A DNA stretch of 64,000 nucleotides, taken from contig NC_073691.1 of assembly GCF_029784155.1 (NCBI RefSeq), positions 134,412,394 through 134,476,393 of the forward strand, in the 5' to 3' direction. Of this stretch, positions 33,000-44,541 are shown piece by piece; position 1 is the first letter of the stretch; the number at the start of each line of letters is the position of its first letter. Under the pieces are notes generated by a model, which had not been told where the DNA came from, did no database searches, and worked only from the letters and a program-made list of their open reading frames with translations. The translations under genes were made by a program, and so were the position numbers. Origin of the DNA: Uranotaenia lowii (taxonomy: Eukaryota > Arthropoda > Insecta > Diptera > Culicidae).

Positions 33000-33770
33000 A
33001 GGCGGCATTAGCATTGACTATTGAAGTTGTCAAATTTTCTACAGCCAAATCAATATCTTCAATTGAATTCAGTGGAACGTTTACATCTAAATTACGTTCA
33101 ATGAAATTTCTATATCACTCCCAGTCAGCTTTTTGAAAGTTAAAAGTTGATTTAAAAGGGTTTTTAATGGGACTTTGGAATAAAGAAAAAGTTACTGGAA
33201 GGTGGTCTGAATCGAGGTCCACATGAGTAACTAATTGACTACAATGCTCACCTAAATCCGTTAGAACCATATCAATTGTGGAGGGATTTCAAATTGTAGA
33301 GAAACAAGTATGCCCATTAGGATATTCAACAGTATAATAGCATGCAGAGCAGTCATCAAATAAAATATTACCATTAGAATTTGACGAAATATTATTCCAA
33401 GATCGGTGTTTTGCATTAAAGTCATCAATAATAAAAAATTTAGACTTATATCTGGTGAGTTCTTGTAAATTTCCCTTCAAAAAATTTTTCTGTTCACCGC
33501 TACATTGAAAAGGCTAGTATGCGGCAACAGTTATAATTTTTTCCATAGAAGTTTCTAATTCCATTCCAATTGTTTCTAAGACATTTGTATTGAAAGAAGG
33601 AAGAAGTCTAAATTTGAGACGACTATTGAGCCCCACCTTGTCGATCAAGATGATTTTTTCGTAACATTTTAAGGAAAGGATTGCTTTTCAAGCTCATGTC
33701 TGGTTTTAAAAAGTTTCAGTGATGGCAGTAATATGTACGTTTGAGTTTTCAAAAATTAAAAGAATTCATC
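33000..33770 (-). pseudogene. Juan-like ORF2 endonuclease remnants
   Basis: A broken AP-type endonuclease. The clearest motif is FFIIDDFNAKHRSWNN (about 33439-33390), corresponding to the usual GDFNAKH catalytic block, with the Gly before Asp changed. Stops and frameshifts separate it from the weakly recognisable N-terminal part upstream (about 33770-33500). Cannot encode an active nuclease. Confidence 0.7.
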
Positions 33771-33774
33771 CAGG

Positions 33775-34329
33775 TTAGCCATAATATGTAAACATCCATT
33801 TGGATTCATGAGGGAATCGTAAAGTCATAATAATTTTGTTGATATTATTTATAGAAGTTTGGAAAGCTTCGAACATTGAATGTGCTTTCAACATAAGTTG
33901 CATCATTTCCATTAAATTTTGAAGCAAAACTTTTAATTTTTCCTCAGTAATTACACCCAATCAAAATTGTTAGGATCAAAAAATGATGGAGAAGAAAAGA
34001 TATTTGTATTTCTGGAATTTTCCCAAGCCTTCGCATGTACCTTGATACTTGGTTTTTTTGCCATTAACTATACCCGTAGCAGGCAACCCATTTTCAACCA
34101 CCTCTGAGAACGTTAAACAATGAGTCCGTGGCGCTGAATCAGTACAGGTAACATTAAAACCACTTCGAGCATTACCAAGACGTGATTCTAAAGTTGATCG
34201 AGGCTGACCGTGAACAGGCAGATTGTTTGCCGGTCTGACGTGTGAAGACGAAAAAGAGGAAGGAGGAGAAGAAACTTTTCTGACAGCTTTGGGTTTTTTT
34301 CTACACCCAAAATTCAGCCTCTGTGCCAA
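33775..34329 (-). pseudogene. Juan-like ORF1, C-terminal part
   Basis: Encodes the tail of the ORF1 nucleic-acid-binding protein. Landmarks are SSHVRPANNLPVHGQPRST, then FSEVVENGLPATGIVNGKK, then YQGTCEGLGKFQKYKYLF, and after a frameshift LLQNLMEMMQLMLKAHSMFE to the end near 33775. Zinc knuckles lie in the part upstream of the interruption. Confidence 0.75.
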
Positions 34330-34407
34330 TGGCGTGTAATCAATTACAAAGCATCATTGGTACAAGAAGAAAACGCGACCGGTGCTGATTCGATTTGCGG
34401 CCACCTG

Positions 34408-34856
34408 CAGAGATGCCAATGTGCCCGATTTTTCAGGTATTTCCTGATTTTTCGAGGCTCTGCCTGACAACCAGAAAAGCCATTGAATTTGCCTGATTTT
34501 TGGAAATATGCCTGATTTTTGCGAATGTGATGAAACATGAGTAGTAAGGAGCTGGATTAAGTACTATTGCTGAAGTGGAAAATTGGAAATGTGGCTGAAT
34601 CAAAGCAATCAAAAGATTCCCTCGAATTCTTATTTAAAAAAAAATTAAAGGGAATCATCGATTGCTTTGATGCTATGATTCAGAAGAATTGTTCAACCAA
34701 GTAGGTTCACAGCACGTATTAGAGAAAATGAGGAGCAGTGACCAAAAAAAAGTCATCACTTTTAGCGAAATGTCCGTTACTTTATCGTAGCCTTATTTTG
34801 CCTGATTTTTATTTCGCCAGTTCCCAGATTTTTGCAAAAAAATTTTGGTAACCCTG
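34408..34856. mobile_element. Probable hAT-like MITE inside the Juan-like element
   Basis: The left end CAGAGATGCCAA and, inward from the right, CAGGGTTACCAA form an imperfect inverted repeat of the CAG-start type common to hAT elements. Both subterminal regions repeat GCCTGATTTTT-like phrases (several at 34430-34520 and again near 34797-34810). An 8 bp duplication is not visible, so the assignment is tentative. Confidence 0.45.
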
Positions 34857-35454
34857 TACACCGGCTTTAACCTCCTAGAGCAACCGAATTGCGTAGGACT
34901 GAAAGGAACAAAATAAAAACGTTTTCACGTCCCTCCCTACCGCATCACAAGACGAAAAAGGATGGAAATATGTAAATACCGATCAACACCCACATCCCGG
35001 CAATGTTATTCAAACCGTGTGGAGCACATCTCTCAGATTTCCCCTTTTTTGACAGATTTAAGCTTTTTTCCTCAGATTTTTTCATCTCCTATGCTCTCAA
35101 GGCAAAAAAAGCTTAAATCTGAGGACAAAAAGGCTTAAAAACGAAAATCACGAGCACATATTTAAGATGTTGGTCACACGATACATAGACAAATCGTGTA
35201 ACGTTGCAGGGATCTGGCTTTAGCAGGTGTGTATATGTAACGTGTGGATGTAAGGCAGGCATAATGCAAAGCACAGTTCTCATTCAATGGGTTTCCCGAT
35301 TCCTTCACTCCCGTTCCCATTTCCCGTTTCCATCGCAAGACAAAGGAACACCTAGAAAGGAGGCCAAACACCGGGAATCCACCGTTGTGCGTTTTTTTGT
35401 AATTGATCGGTGGCAGAAACCATATGACAAATATCTCTCGTCCTGCATGAAGCT

Positions 35455-35552
35455 CAAACAGTACACTGGTTAGGATGTTGGACTGGCAAGACGATATAGT
35501 TAGTGATTTGAGTTCGACTTCCTTTCGGCGCCGTGGTTTTTTTTTCTTGTTT
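35455..35552 (+). repeat. tRNA-like SINE head with T-run
   Basis: An A-box-like TGGTTAGGATGTTGGAC (about 35467) and a B-box-like GAGTTCGACTTCC (about 35510) stand about 40 bp apart, followed by GGCGCCGTGG and a T9 run that could end polymerase III transcription. The spacing fits a tRNA-derived head, but the arms pair poorly. The 152-residue minus frame over this region is not a gene. Confidence 0.5.
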
Positions 35553-35799
35553 CTGGGTTTAATTATCCAATAGGAAGGAATTCCCATAAAATGTTTTTCT
35601 TGTTTCGCTTGAATGTAGTGGTCATGTATCATTTTGGTTAGGAGCTGAAGTCCTTATGCCAGTTACGGTTTTTCAAACATACCTTCTTCGACACAGTGCA
35701 CATTTCAACGCATTATCAGCACAGAGATTTGCTAAATAGGCATTGGATTTTTGCAACCTCTTCTATGGGTGAAGAAGCAATAATTTATGCCCTAACGGG

Positions 35800-36687
35800 A
35801 CAGTCTTTGGAATTGGAGGAATGATTACCTGCGCAATTCGCACACTAGAAAAATTCTGTTAGTGGTTTATCACCACCAAAAAAAGGCATTTAGATTTTTC
35901 ATGATCGAATGAGCCGCAAAGCATGCATCTGGCATTCATTCTTCAATTTTTAGTGCTGTGACAAAAAGCTTGACAACGACGACAATGCGTAATATTTTGA
36001 AGAAAATTGGTAGAAGATTTTCGAAAAGGTTGACTCGACTCGACAATGAAACATAAGACGAGCTTTCGGGAATTTGCAAATTATTTAATGATCCTCTATA
36101 AAATGGATCAAATAAAGCTCAGGAGCAAAACAAACACTACTGGTATTATTCGTGTTCATTCTTTTCCTCATTTGAATTACTTGAATCGGAGAAAAACCTA
36201 ACAAAGAATTTAATTCAGTTGTGATCTCATCCAGTGTCTGATCGCCGGTCTGACCGCGTAGTACAACTTTGAAAGGACGATCACTTTAAGTGGCGTTGGT
36301 AAAAAATTGAGGTTTTTTATCATTCAATTAATTTAATTTTTTTTTTTGAAAATCATTAAAAGATTACGCCAATATACGAGCAGTTCCCCTTCGACCGGTC
36401 TGAAAAGAAATCTTCACATCCTTGACGGAAGTGACGATTTCTTTCCGAAAGGCATTGAAGTCAGGAATCGTGACCGTAATTTGTGGAGTCTTTTCATTTT
36501 TTAGAGTATAAGAAGAAGGAGTTTTCTTAGTACTCTTATCAGAATTAAATATGACTATTTCCTCATCACCGATGTTATGAAGGACATCGAATGAATTGGA
36601 AATTTCTACTTTTTTGGCCGATGGACCTGAATTAGGTTCAGCAATTCTTTTTCCTCCGTATCTTGAGCCGGCTGATGACTTCCCCAT
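35800..36687 (-). pseudogene. Juan-like ORF1, N-terminal part and zinc knuckles
   Basis: Begins MGKSSAGSRYGGKRIAEPN at 36687 and includes KTPQITVTIPDFNAFRKEI and VKISFQTGRRG, typical of Juan-type ORF1. A stop at 36364 is followed in other frames by VLRGLTGDQTLDEITTELNS and LLGFSPIQVIQMRKR. Two zinc knuckles follow: CMLCGSFDHEKSKC (CX2CX4HX4C, about 35925-35885) and CANCAGNHSSNSKDC (CX2CX3HX6C, about 35850-35805). Coding similarity fades near 35740. The ATG at 36687 is the family start as far as I can judge. Confidence 0.75.
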
Positions 36688-36699
36688 GCTGGAAAGAAA

Positions 36700-39600
36700 A
36701 GAGAAAATATGAATGAAAGAAAATGAAAATAATTTAGCACTGAAAAGTGCTGATTGAAAAACAGGTAAGAATAAAATAATGTAAAATGTTCCTGCAGGTA
36801 CACAGCAACGATACGATGCTGCGGCCTACGTGTTGACAGCTTAACGGTACAGATAGAAGTGACTCATAAATCCCCTTGAAATCAAAATGAGCATTTACTT
36901 CTTCCTGAGTAAAAGCCCTATCAGAATTCACTAGCGCGAAAGCAAAGAAAATGGTACATAGTACAGTGAGGATCTGGACCTAACATTTTTATCTGATTCT
37001 GATGCAGAACATCTTGATAACTATTGTACCTGATAAGCCTAAATCCAAATTCAGTTTTACTAGATTTTTATTTCTAATTTATTTGTAGGGGACAAGCTAT
37101 ACAAAACAATCACACACTGTCCATCTATGGAAAACATAAATAAAGACCGATGTTTGACATAGCGTTTGGATCAACAGTTTTTACGGCACGACAACCCTCA
37201 ACAATAATCGATTAAGTTCCGGACCGCTTTCGATAATTAGTTTAGACCTAACTTTTTTCTAATGGTTTCAAACTCCTTTAAGCAACATTCACATGTATGT
37301 AAAATGCATAATTGCGCCACTGAACAAGATGAACAAGTGCTTAGTACGATTGTTAAGTACCTCTTCCCACTAAGCGTTATCTGGCTGATTTGTTTTTCAC
37401 CAGAGTATAGTGTGGCACCGAACCGTCGCTCGTCATCGTCATTCAGGCCTCGGCCGTAACATGGCCTGGGCAAATGAGGTCTTGCTCATAGTTACTACCC
37501 ACAACAACTAGTTGCATGAAGTGGCTAACCGTCCACAGATCAACAGCACGCCGCGCCATTCAAATCGAGCGCATCGCGCTGCAACTTTTTACGACATTTT
37601 AATCTTTGTCTCAGCAGCTGCGCGCGAGCCGCCTCCATTTGTACAATTCAAATGGCGGCCAACTTTCACACCGATTGTGTGAGTCTCGTGGCGCCCCTAA
37701 GGCGAGTAGGAGAAGTAAAAACAAACCCCTGTGCCCCTGTTCCCCTGACAGGAGGATGTGTGCCGTGCCTGCCAGCTGAAGAAACCCCGGAAGGAATCAT
37801 TACTCGTAAGTCACGGTTGGGCTCGTTAGTGGCGCGGCTTCCGGCTCGAGGTGATCTACAAAGCGATGGGCAGGATGATGTAGATTACCGGTTAGGTTGG
37901 ACTCTATTTTATTTACAAATCCCCCCGGTCGGATTCTGTCATTTATTTCGAAAACCAAACATGAGTACCGTCAAATGAAGTGAATCAGGGCTGTTTTAGT
38001 AATATTTCTGTCAAACGCAAATACTTATCTAATTTAACTAGCTACAAAAAATTTACTCACAGAATTAAACAAGCACCCGAAAATTGCATCAGTGGGAAAT
38101 CTCAAGTTCATAACAAAAATATGCTCATACGCTTATTATTTTAGTTTTATTTTACTTTAAGAAACCAATTTGCATTTCATAGCTTGTGGGGAATCATTGG
38201 CCAAATAATGTGGGGTATCTTGGGCTACCAATATTTTTTTGTTTTTAAACACATTCATAGCTTGAAATTATTTTTACCTATCTTTTAAGTTTTATTATGG
38301 CAAAAGAAGAGCTATGAAGAATATCCAGTCAATTTTATTTAATGCGATAGAGACGAACATAAATCTTGTATAAGGAATTCTGCCAAAACGTTCGCCAGCC
38401 ATATTAGAATCTATTCAATCAAAAATATTTATCTTTTTTTTTCACCTGAAATTGCGTTAAAATAACTGAATGAATTATGAAATCACAGTTTTGGGAAATT
38501 CGGCTGTTTTTGTTTTTCTAACTTAACACTTAAGGAAAGTTGCCTCTGGAATCTGGACAAGTTATCATATCTCTTTCATTTGCTTTTTCTCAAGAAGAAA
38601 AAATGAAATTATCTTAAGCATCACTTCAATTTGCATAAAAAGATTACGCAACCAGAAAGTGAATACTTATTCCGTTGAATATGTCTGAGATCGCGAGAAG
38701 CTGTGAAAGAAAGGTTCATCAAACAGCTTGACCATAACTACTGAACCGAACCTAAGCGACTATGAGTTGGCGCCTTGAAAAACTATCGCCAATCTTATCT
38801 GCCAGATTCAGAAGCTTCATCAGCAGTTAAACCAAAAAAAAACCGACAGCAATTTTTTGGTAGGGCCGAAGAAAACAGTTTTTTCGCAGTTTGTTTGTTG
38901 GTTTTTCGGTGGCCCTTTAACTCTCACAGATCAAAACAGATGATTAAGCAGGGCGTTACGCCATCATTGTTAGTTTTTTTTTTGCTTTGCAACGCTGTCT
39001 GTTGTTGATGGTTTATGGATTCATTTAGAAACATTTAAACACGAAATATTTATAATTTCTATTTATTATTAAACCTCAAAACATAACATTTGTATTGAAA
39101 AATGTATTCTAGTACTTTTACAAGAAAACATTAAAAAATTTAAACGAACAAACAACGGTTACCTCACCTTCATTTAAGATCAATGGACGTCCTGAAAAGT
39201 GAGAAGCATCATTTGATCTCGTGCCTAGCAAACAAAGGGTCCCGTCATCAATCTCTGGGTCATTATCGTCATCTCTTTTTGTTGCCCTTCATAATTCGGG
39301 AGCTGACTTGAATGACGCCCTATGAACTGTTACGTAAAATTGTGTTGAGGCTCGTTTTCTCGACTCGATATTCGGCGAAGGTGAATTGGTCTTTGTTTTG
39401 TTAAATGGTTTTTATTTTTTTGTTACTTTTGTTGAATTTGTATGAACGTTAGGCTAGTTCACTTTTTTGCTTTTTTTCGCAGATCAAAGCCAGATTATAT
39501 GGGTTGTTCCTTTTGCATTTTCAATTATTTCTGCCATATTTCAGTTCTTTTGAAGTTTTCCCTGTTCTGCGCAATGCGTTTTTGTGAAAAAATCATTTTT

Positions 39601-41155
39601 TTCTTGAAAATTTTCATGTAAGGGTTTTGACAAGCCGTTGTGTGGTATTATGATTCCCCTCAAGTTTAAACACTTTTCACGTACACTCGTGCAACAGTGC
39701 AATTGACATTACCCTAAACAATATAAACACAATCATGGTGTGAGTGAACTGATGTTTTTACTCAAAGCTTGAATGCAAAGCTGCCATGCTTGAGAAGAAA
39801 GCTGCGAAGCTTAGATTCTATCTCGCAGAGCGGCCATAGACATTGTGTTGGTGTTGCCAACGACTTGACCGAGACAACAACAGCCCGTCTATCTTGATAC
39901 TAAGAGATCTTCACTTGTACTGTTTCATCTGTTCACGCTCAACAAGTGTGCGTAAGAAATGACTAAAGCAACTCTATTAGGATATATTGACAGTTTTACA
40001 CGAACACCACCTTAGCAGGAGGCCTCAGCCCTAACCTCAAACCATGGGAGAACAGAATCAATTTTTGAGAAGGGTGCACGATAAACGCGATTTAGCGGTA
40101 TACTTATATCGACAAATTCACCCTGTGGAAAAGCGACACACAGATGCCCGTGTTTTGATTTTTTTTTGGGTGTTCAGGGCTGCCAAGTGCATTGATATTT
40201 GGAAAATGATTATATTTTTTTAATTGCATTTTTATTGAAAAACGTTTCCATGAGTACTGAGAATTTAGATTTCTATTAGAATATGAAATTAAACCAACAT
40301 TTATCTTAAATGAATAACAACTGTCTGTATCGCACGCTCAAACGATGTAGCGAATTATGTGGATATATTAAAAATAATCAGAGCATGCAGGCTATTATTT
40401 TCATCGTCAACATAGACGTGGATTTCATTAATTTACTTTTTTTGTATATTTTTTGCATTTGTTTTTGTTAGAAACAACTCTTTTTAATTTACCGAGCAGT
40501 ACATGAAAATATATTTCAGATGTTTTAAATTCACCTTGAAAATTCATTAGCGAAAGATTGCTTATCTTAATCCATTTAGAGACGCCCCGTAATGAATTCA
40601 AACGTTTAGTTGTTGATTGTTGAAAAATTTAATCAATTCAGAAATATTATAATTAGTTTAAAACAAACAAATACTGATTTTAGTAACGCACCTAGCATCA
40701 CTGGTGAGGCCGTCAGCTCATCAAAGTTTGAGGTTATGGCTGAGGCCAATTTTTCGCCAATACTATCGCCCGTATATACCCTTATAGTCCTATTTGCCGC
40801 TGGTAGCGTTCGTGATATTATGCTGGTTGTTTCACCAATACTTTTCAGGTTTGGGACAATCAACCTCAAAAACGACCATGCGCGTCGACCGGCTGCCCGT
40901 TTTTTTGTACCTTCAGAGACCTACAATAATTGTTGGCAATCCCCTCCGCTCGCAATATACAGGGTACGGTAAATGAACTGTTACATAACTGTAAACGTGA
41001 TTATTACGAAGCATACAAACCCGAAATATTTGTCACCTTGTGACTTTGTTAACATTATATCCAAGCTGTCAAAGGATAGTTTTTAATTGCAAAAAAAAAA
41101 AATATTTCGTAAGCTGTCCGTGTATATTGGACATGTATATTTTATTTCGACTTGT
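36700..41155. other. No gene assigned, one CpG-rich patch
   Basis: Mostly anonymous. Between about 37500 and 37900 the composition becomes GC- and CpG-rich and contains a 108-residue plus frame from 37652 (MAANFHTDCVSLVAPLRR). CTCGTAAGT at 37804-37812 would be a good splice donor. I recognise no family; it could be a first exon and promoter, or chance. Other frames in this region (38775-39008, 40610-40972) have no motif. Confidence 0.35.
37652..37978 (+). CDS. Unassigned 108-residue ORF in CpG-rich patch
   Basis: The frame starts with ATGGCGGCC in a CpG-rich setting that stands out from the AT-rich flanks. The peptide is arginine-, proline- and glycine-containing with scattered cysteines and no domain I know. 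A possible 5' splice site, CTC|GTAAGT at 37804-37812, would make only about 50 residues coding. No partner exon could be identified. Could be a host first exon or a chance frame. Confidence 0.15.
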   Translation: MAANFHTDCVSLVAPLRRVGEVKTNPCAPVPLTGGCVPCLPAEETPEGIITRKSRLGSLVARLPARGDLQSDGQDDVDYRLGWTLFYLQIPPVGFCHLFRKPNMSTVK

Positions 41156-41162
41156 CGCCATC

Positions 41163-41228
41163 CGTAGCCTAGCGTTCAAGACTTCTAAGCCAACGGTCTA
41201 GAGATCAGTTCCCGGTCACGGCATACAT
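41163..41228 (+). repeat. tRNA-like SINE head
   Basis: An A-box-like TAGCCTAGCGTTC (about 41167) and a B-box-like GATCAGTTCCCGG (about 41205) lie in tRNA-like spacing, ending in GTCACGGC. Pairing of the arms is imperfect. Same overall type as the SINE heads at 13485 and 35455 but not an obvious copy of either. Confidence 0.45.
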
Positions 41229-41464
41229 AGCACACATTCTGTGGGTTGGTGGTTTTAACATTTGTAAGATCCATGTGAGCACCTCGAGGAATCTCTTCGA
41301 GGATACGTTGAGTTTTATTGAGATCCAATTTGTGTTTGTAAACGTTTCGTGTATTCGTGTGTTCAGAAGTACCAAAAAACAATATGCTAGAGGTCGTCAC
41401 GCTACAGTGCCAACACTTACCAGGGCGTATATCATGAAGATTCGCCTTGAGCGAATTTCTCGCC

Positions 41465-41640
41465 GATATATTTAATTTTTATTTTATTTTTAATTTTCAT
41501 AGTATTCCGTCTCACGACATAACTTGATGACATGATGACATTCCTAAAATTCACTCTGTCCTTGATGTAACCTTTAGGTTGTTTTGCTCCGTTAAACCCC
41601 CATAGAGCAAGCCATATTGGAATGTTCCTTCTGGACACTC
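41465..41640 (-). pseudogene. RTE-like retroelement 3' end fragment
   Basis: Minus-strand reading gives KDRVNFRNVI followed by SSYVVRRNTMK and then an A-rich tail with ATTTTAATTTT-type repeats. The same coding end appears at 54231-54270 (DRVNFRNFINQVMS). It is therefore the terminal coding piece and tail of the same retroelement family as the fragments at 42.8-46.2 and 53.7 kb. Confidence 0.6.
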
Positions 41641-42799
41641 AAAGCTTTTAAGAGTCCATCAAGTAGTTCATCTTCAATTTTCCGATGGAACTCACATTAG
41701 TAGGAACAAAATATATAAATATGTGAGATTAACATTCAGCAGATTTAAATTTAAAATACATAATTACACACATAGAAAGCGCTAACTCAACGAACGGGAA
41801 TAACAGCGCCATAAATGTCAGTGAAAAACGGAACGGAAATTGGTTTAAGAAGAGGTTGCCGACTCCTTGACACTTAGCACCCGTGGCCACGCAAGCGCAA
41901 ACATCTTGTAAAGCGTATTACTAAGCCAAATATTGTCAAAACAGTTAAGTGGAAAGATAATTGGGAGCTCCGAAAAGTCGAGTGAGTTGGTTGAAAATTA
42001 TTTTTAAGAACCCTTCCTAAACATAGTTTCCATCCAGGACCCTGTAAGATTTTGCCTCAAGATTCTGGCTAAAGAATCTGGCCATAGAATCCCGTCAAAT
42101 GGGTTCAACAAAGCTTCTGTTACCACGAGGCAAACGGGCCAGTGAATAATCGCTTCTTAATTCGCAACTCTGCCATTTCCTGAGTCAGGAGGATTCCAGA
42201 CAACGGATCCTACCAAAGCGATTCAACCAACTCCGGTTACACGTGGCAACTGGACAGGTGAGCCGAAACACTGGTCAAAAGGTCCCGAACATCCCGACCA
42301 TAGTTGGGTCCACCAAATTTCCATCCCAAGAGGCAAAGGATCCAGCGAACACAGTGTACAACAATAGTGGAAAATCCCCAACAACTCAGAGCCTGTAGTA
42401 GTCCATCGGGTTCCGTTGCTCTGTCAAGGAGCGTGCGGAGCGTAATCGCTGCGGGCACCATCCAGAGCACCAGCTGGCATCCATCACGAGGACAACCATA
42501 ACCGCTAAACCGACTCATCTTGATCTGGTTCCAGAGGGTGATGTTCGATCCCTTCAAACGGGTTCATAAGAATTCAATCAACTACCCTCTGGTTCCATAG
42601 CTTCGAATGGTCAGTTGATGACCACGGTTGGAGACGCAGCATCGAAGTGGACCCGTTACGGCCGGCCGCTAACAGCAGCAGCAGTCGAAGCAGAACACAC
42701 CCTACATACCCACCCTACACAGAGTAAGTTTATAATACAAAATATAATTTTTATCATTTATGTTCTTCCTTGAATATTCGACCAGGTCCTTTAAAGCGA
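41641..42799. other. Unassigned, moderately GC-balanced segment
   Basis: AT-rich to about 41970, then 42000-42720 is more balanced in composition and contains opposing frames of 65-106 residues (42237-42557 minus is the longest). No motif is recognised. It could be part of an unrecognised retroelement or LTR. Confidence 0.3.
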
Positions 42800-42939
42800 G
42801 AGCCGGCCTTGAACTCAAAGTGTTACGAAAACTCTAGCAGGCCCAGCAAAAGAGGCGTATGAAGCCCACCCCAGACGGTTGCCGTGGCTTGACCAGCAAC
42901 TAGGGGCTATCGGAGATCTCTCTAAGAGTGAGCTAGTAA

Positions 42940-43205
42940 TAATGGCAACCGTTCTCCAATTTCTCGGACATCCCACATTCGCTAAATCCCCTGACACCTG
43001 GTCTTACCAACTCGCTCATGAGCCCCTGCTCGCCTGGTTCCAACCGGATTCGTAGCGAACACCTGTTTTGCAGGACAGTCTTCTAACATTCTTGAAACAT
43101 GTCCTGCTCAGCGTATCCGGAAAGCCTTCACCACCATCTGGATTCATCAATCGGCTCCACACTCCGTTCTCCTGCACGCCGCCAAAGATGTTTCTAACAC
43201 TCGTT
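42940..43205 (-). pseudogene. RTE-like ORF, C-terminal segment
   Basis: Contains NIFGGVQENGVWSRLMNPD, then a degenerate counterpart of the AGHVARMPENCPAKQVFA block, then CPRNWRTVA-like sequence near 42950. The same order occurs at 53980-54240 in another copy. Junction with the mariner C terminus is near 43205 (GAGCAACGAGTGTTAG). Stops present. Confidence 0.65.
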
Positions 43206-43281
43206 GCTCGCATGCTTCAAGTGTACCCTCATCGAGCCATAAGATTCTGCACAACCTGTGAATCACCGTTTTTTGCATGTA

Positions 43282-44541
43282 AAGGGAGATACGGTCAAAA
43301 TTTAGTCTATTTAAACTTGACGTATTTCTTTCTATTTTGCATTTAAAAAACCTGAACACCCCTCATTTTGAAGGTGTGTGTGTGTGAAGAATGTTGCTCC
43401 TATTTTGATTTTGGAGTTCACTCTTCAGTTGTCAAAATGCCGTACAAGGAAGAAGAGCAGCGTATAAAAATTTTGCTCGCGCATCGCGAAAATCCGAGCT
43501 ACTCGCACGCAAAGCTGGAAAAATCGCTAAAAGTTGTCAAATCAACCGTTACAAATGTAATTAAAGTATTGGGGGAACGTTTGTCGACAGCCAGGAAGTC
43601 TGGATCGGGGAGAAACCGAAAACCGGAAGCCGGAAACACTAATCTCTCTCTCCGAGATGCCGCAAATAAGCTGGGTGTATCGTCTACAAACGTGCATCGA
43701 GCCAAAAAGCGAGCCGGACTATCGACTTACAAGAAGGTAGTGACTCCAAATCGCGATGATAAACAAAATACGACGGCCAAAGCGCGATCCCGGAGGCTGT
43801 ACACGACGATGCTGACGAAGTTTGACTGCGTGGTAATGGACGACAAAACCTACGTCAAAGCCAACTACAAGCAGCTTCCGGGACAGGAGTTTTATACGGC
43901 GAAAGGAAGGGGAAAGGTAGCAGATATTTTAAAGCACATGGAACTGTAAAGTTCGCGAAGAAATATCTGGTTTTGCAAGCCATCTGTACCTGTGGCTTGA
44001 AAAGCAGCATTTTCATAGCTTCCGGGACTTTCAACCAAGAAATTTACGTGAAAGAATGTTTGAATCAACGTCTGCTGCCTTTCCTGAAGAAACACGGTTT
44101 TTCCGTATTGTTTTGGCCAGATTTGACATCTTGCCATTACGGTAAAAAGGCCATAGAGTGGTACGCCGCCAACAACGTGCAGGTGGTTCCCAAAGACAAG
44201 AACCCTCCCAACACGCCAGTGCTCCGCCCAATCGAGAAATACTGGGCTACAAGCGTAACCAAAAGAAGACCAAAAAAACTGCTAAGGACGAGCAGCAGTT
44301 CAAGGCAAACTGGCTTTCTGCGGCGAAGAAGGTGGACAAGGTGGCTGTACAAAATCTGATGGCAGGGGTTAAGCGTAAGGCCCGGCAATTCGGATTTGGA
44401 AAAGCGGAAGCCTAACTGTATATTTTTCTTGAGTTTTATACCTTGAAACTTGAAAAAGAAATTTAATTTGATTTTTTAAATAAACGATTTCACCGATTTA
44501 CACGCGTTTTCCCTTGACCAAATTTTGACCGTATCACCCTC
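43282..44541 (+). mobile_element. Tc1/mariner DD37E element, copy 3 (complete length)
   Basis: A 1,260 bp element with inverted ends GATACGGTCAAAATTT, flanked by TA (43280-43281 and 44542-44543). It is the same subfamily as copy 1 and serves as the reference for it. It is inserted in the transposase of copy 2 between LKKVWL and HAKNGD, in the opposite orientation. It is the youngest insertion of this nest. Confidence 0.9.
43437..44415 (+). pseudogene. DD37E transposase pseudogene, copy 3
   Basis: Starts MPYKEEEQRIKILLAHREN, with helix-turn-helix KSLKVVKSTVTNVIKVLGER and LSLRDAANKLGVSSTNVHRA. First acidic motif VVMDDKTYVKANY at about 43830-43865. Asp of FWPDLTSCHYGKK at 44120-44122 and Glu of RPIEKYW at 44234-44236 are separated by exactly 37 residues. 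Compared with copy 1, one base is missing at about 43950 (CTGTAAAG against CTGTCAAAG), which creates a stop, another indel occurs near 44253, and a short in-frame loss precedes NTNLSLRD. Only a few changes separate it from a full frame, so it is fairly young. Confidence 0.9.

Larger units (their letters stand above)
32366..36690 (-). mobile_element. Juan-like Jockey non-LTR retrotransposon, fragmented
   Basis: Read on the minus strand, the order is ORF1 N-terminal part (36687-36364), rest of ORF1 with two zinc knuckles (to about 35800), an interruption (about 35740-34345), ORF1 C-terminal part (34329-33775), endonuclease remnants (33770-33000) and the start of the reverse transcriptase (32960-32370). 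Several segments match the mosquito Juan type of Jockey element. The element ends at 32370, where the GACAGACAG repeat zone begins, so most of the reverse transcriptase and the 3' end are lost. Stops and frameshifts occur throughout; the copy is old. Confidence 0.8.

Noticed and set aside
35174..35632. 152-residue minus-strand frame as a gene
   Set aside because: It overlaps a tRNA-like SINE head and a polymerase III-type T-run on the other strand and lies in an insertion within the Juan-like element; no motif.
42237..42557. 106-residue minus-strand frame as a host gene
   Set aside because: No recognisable domain, an opposing plus frame of similar quality, and position between retroelement fragments; left unassigned.
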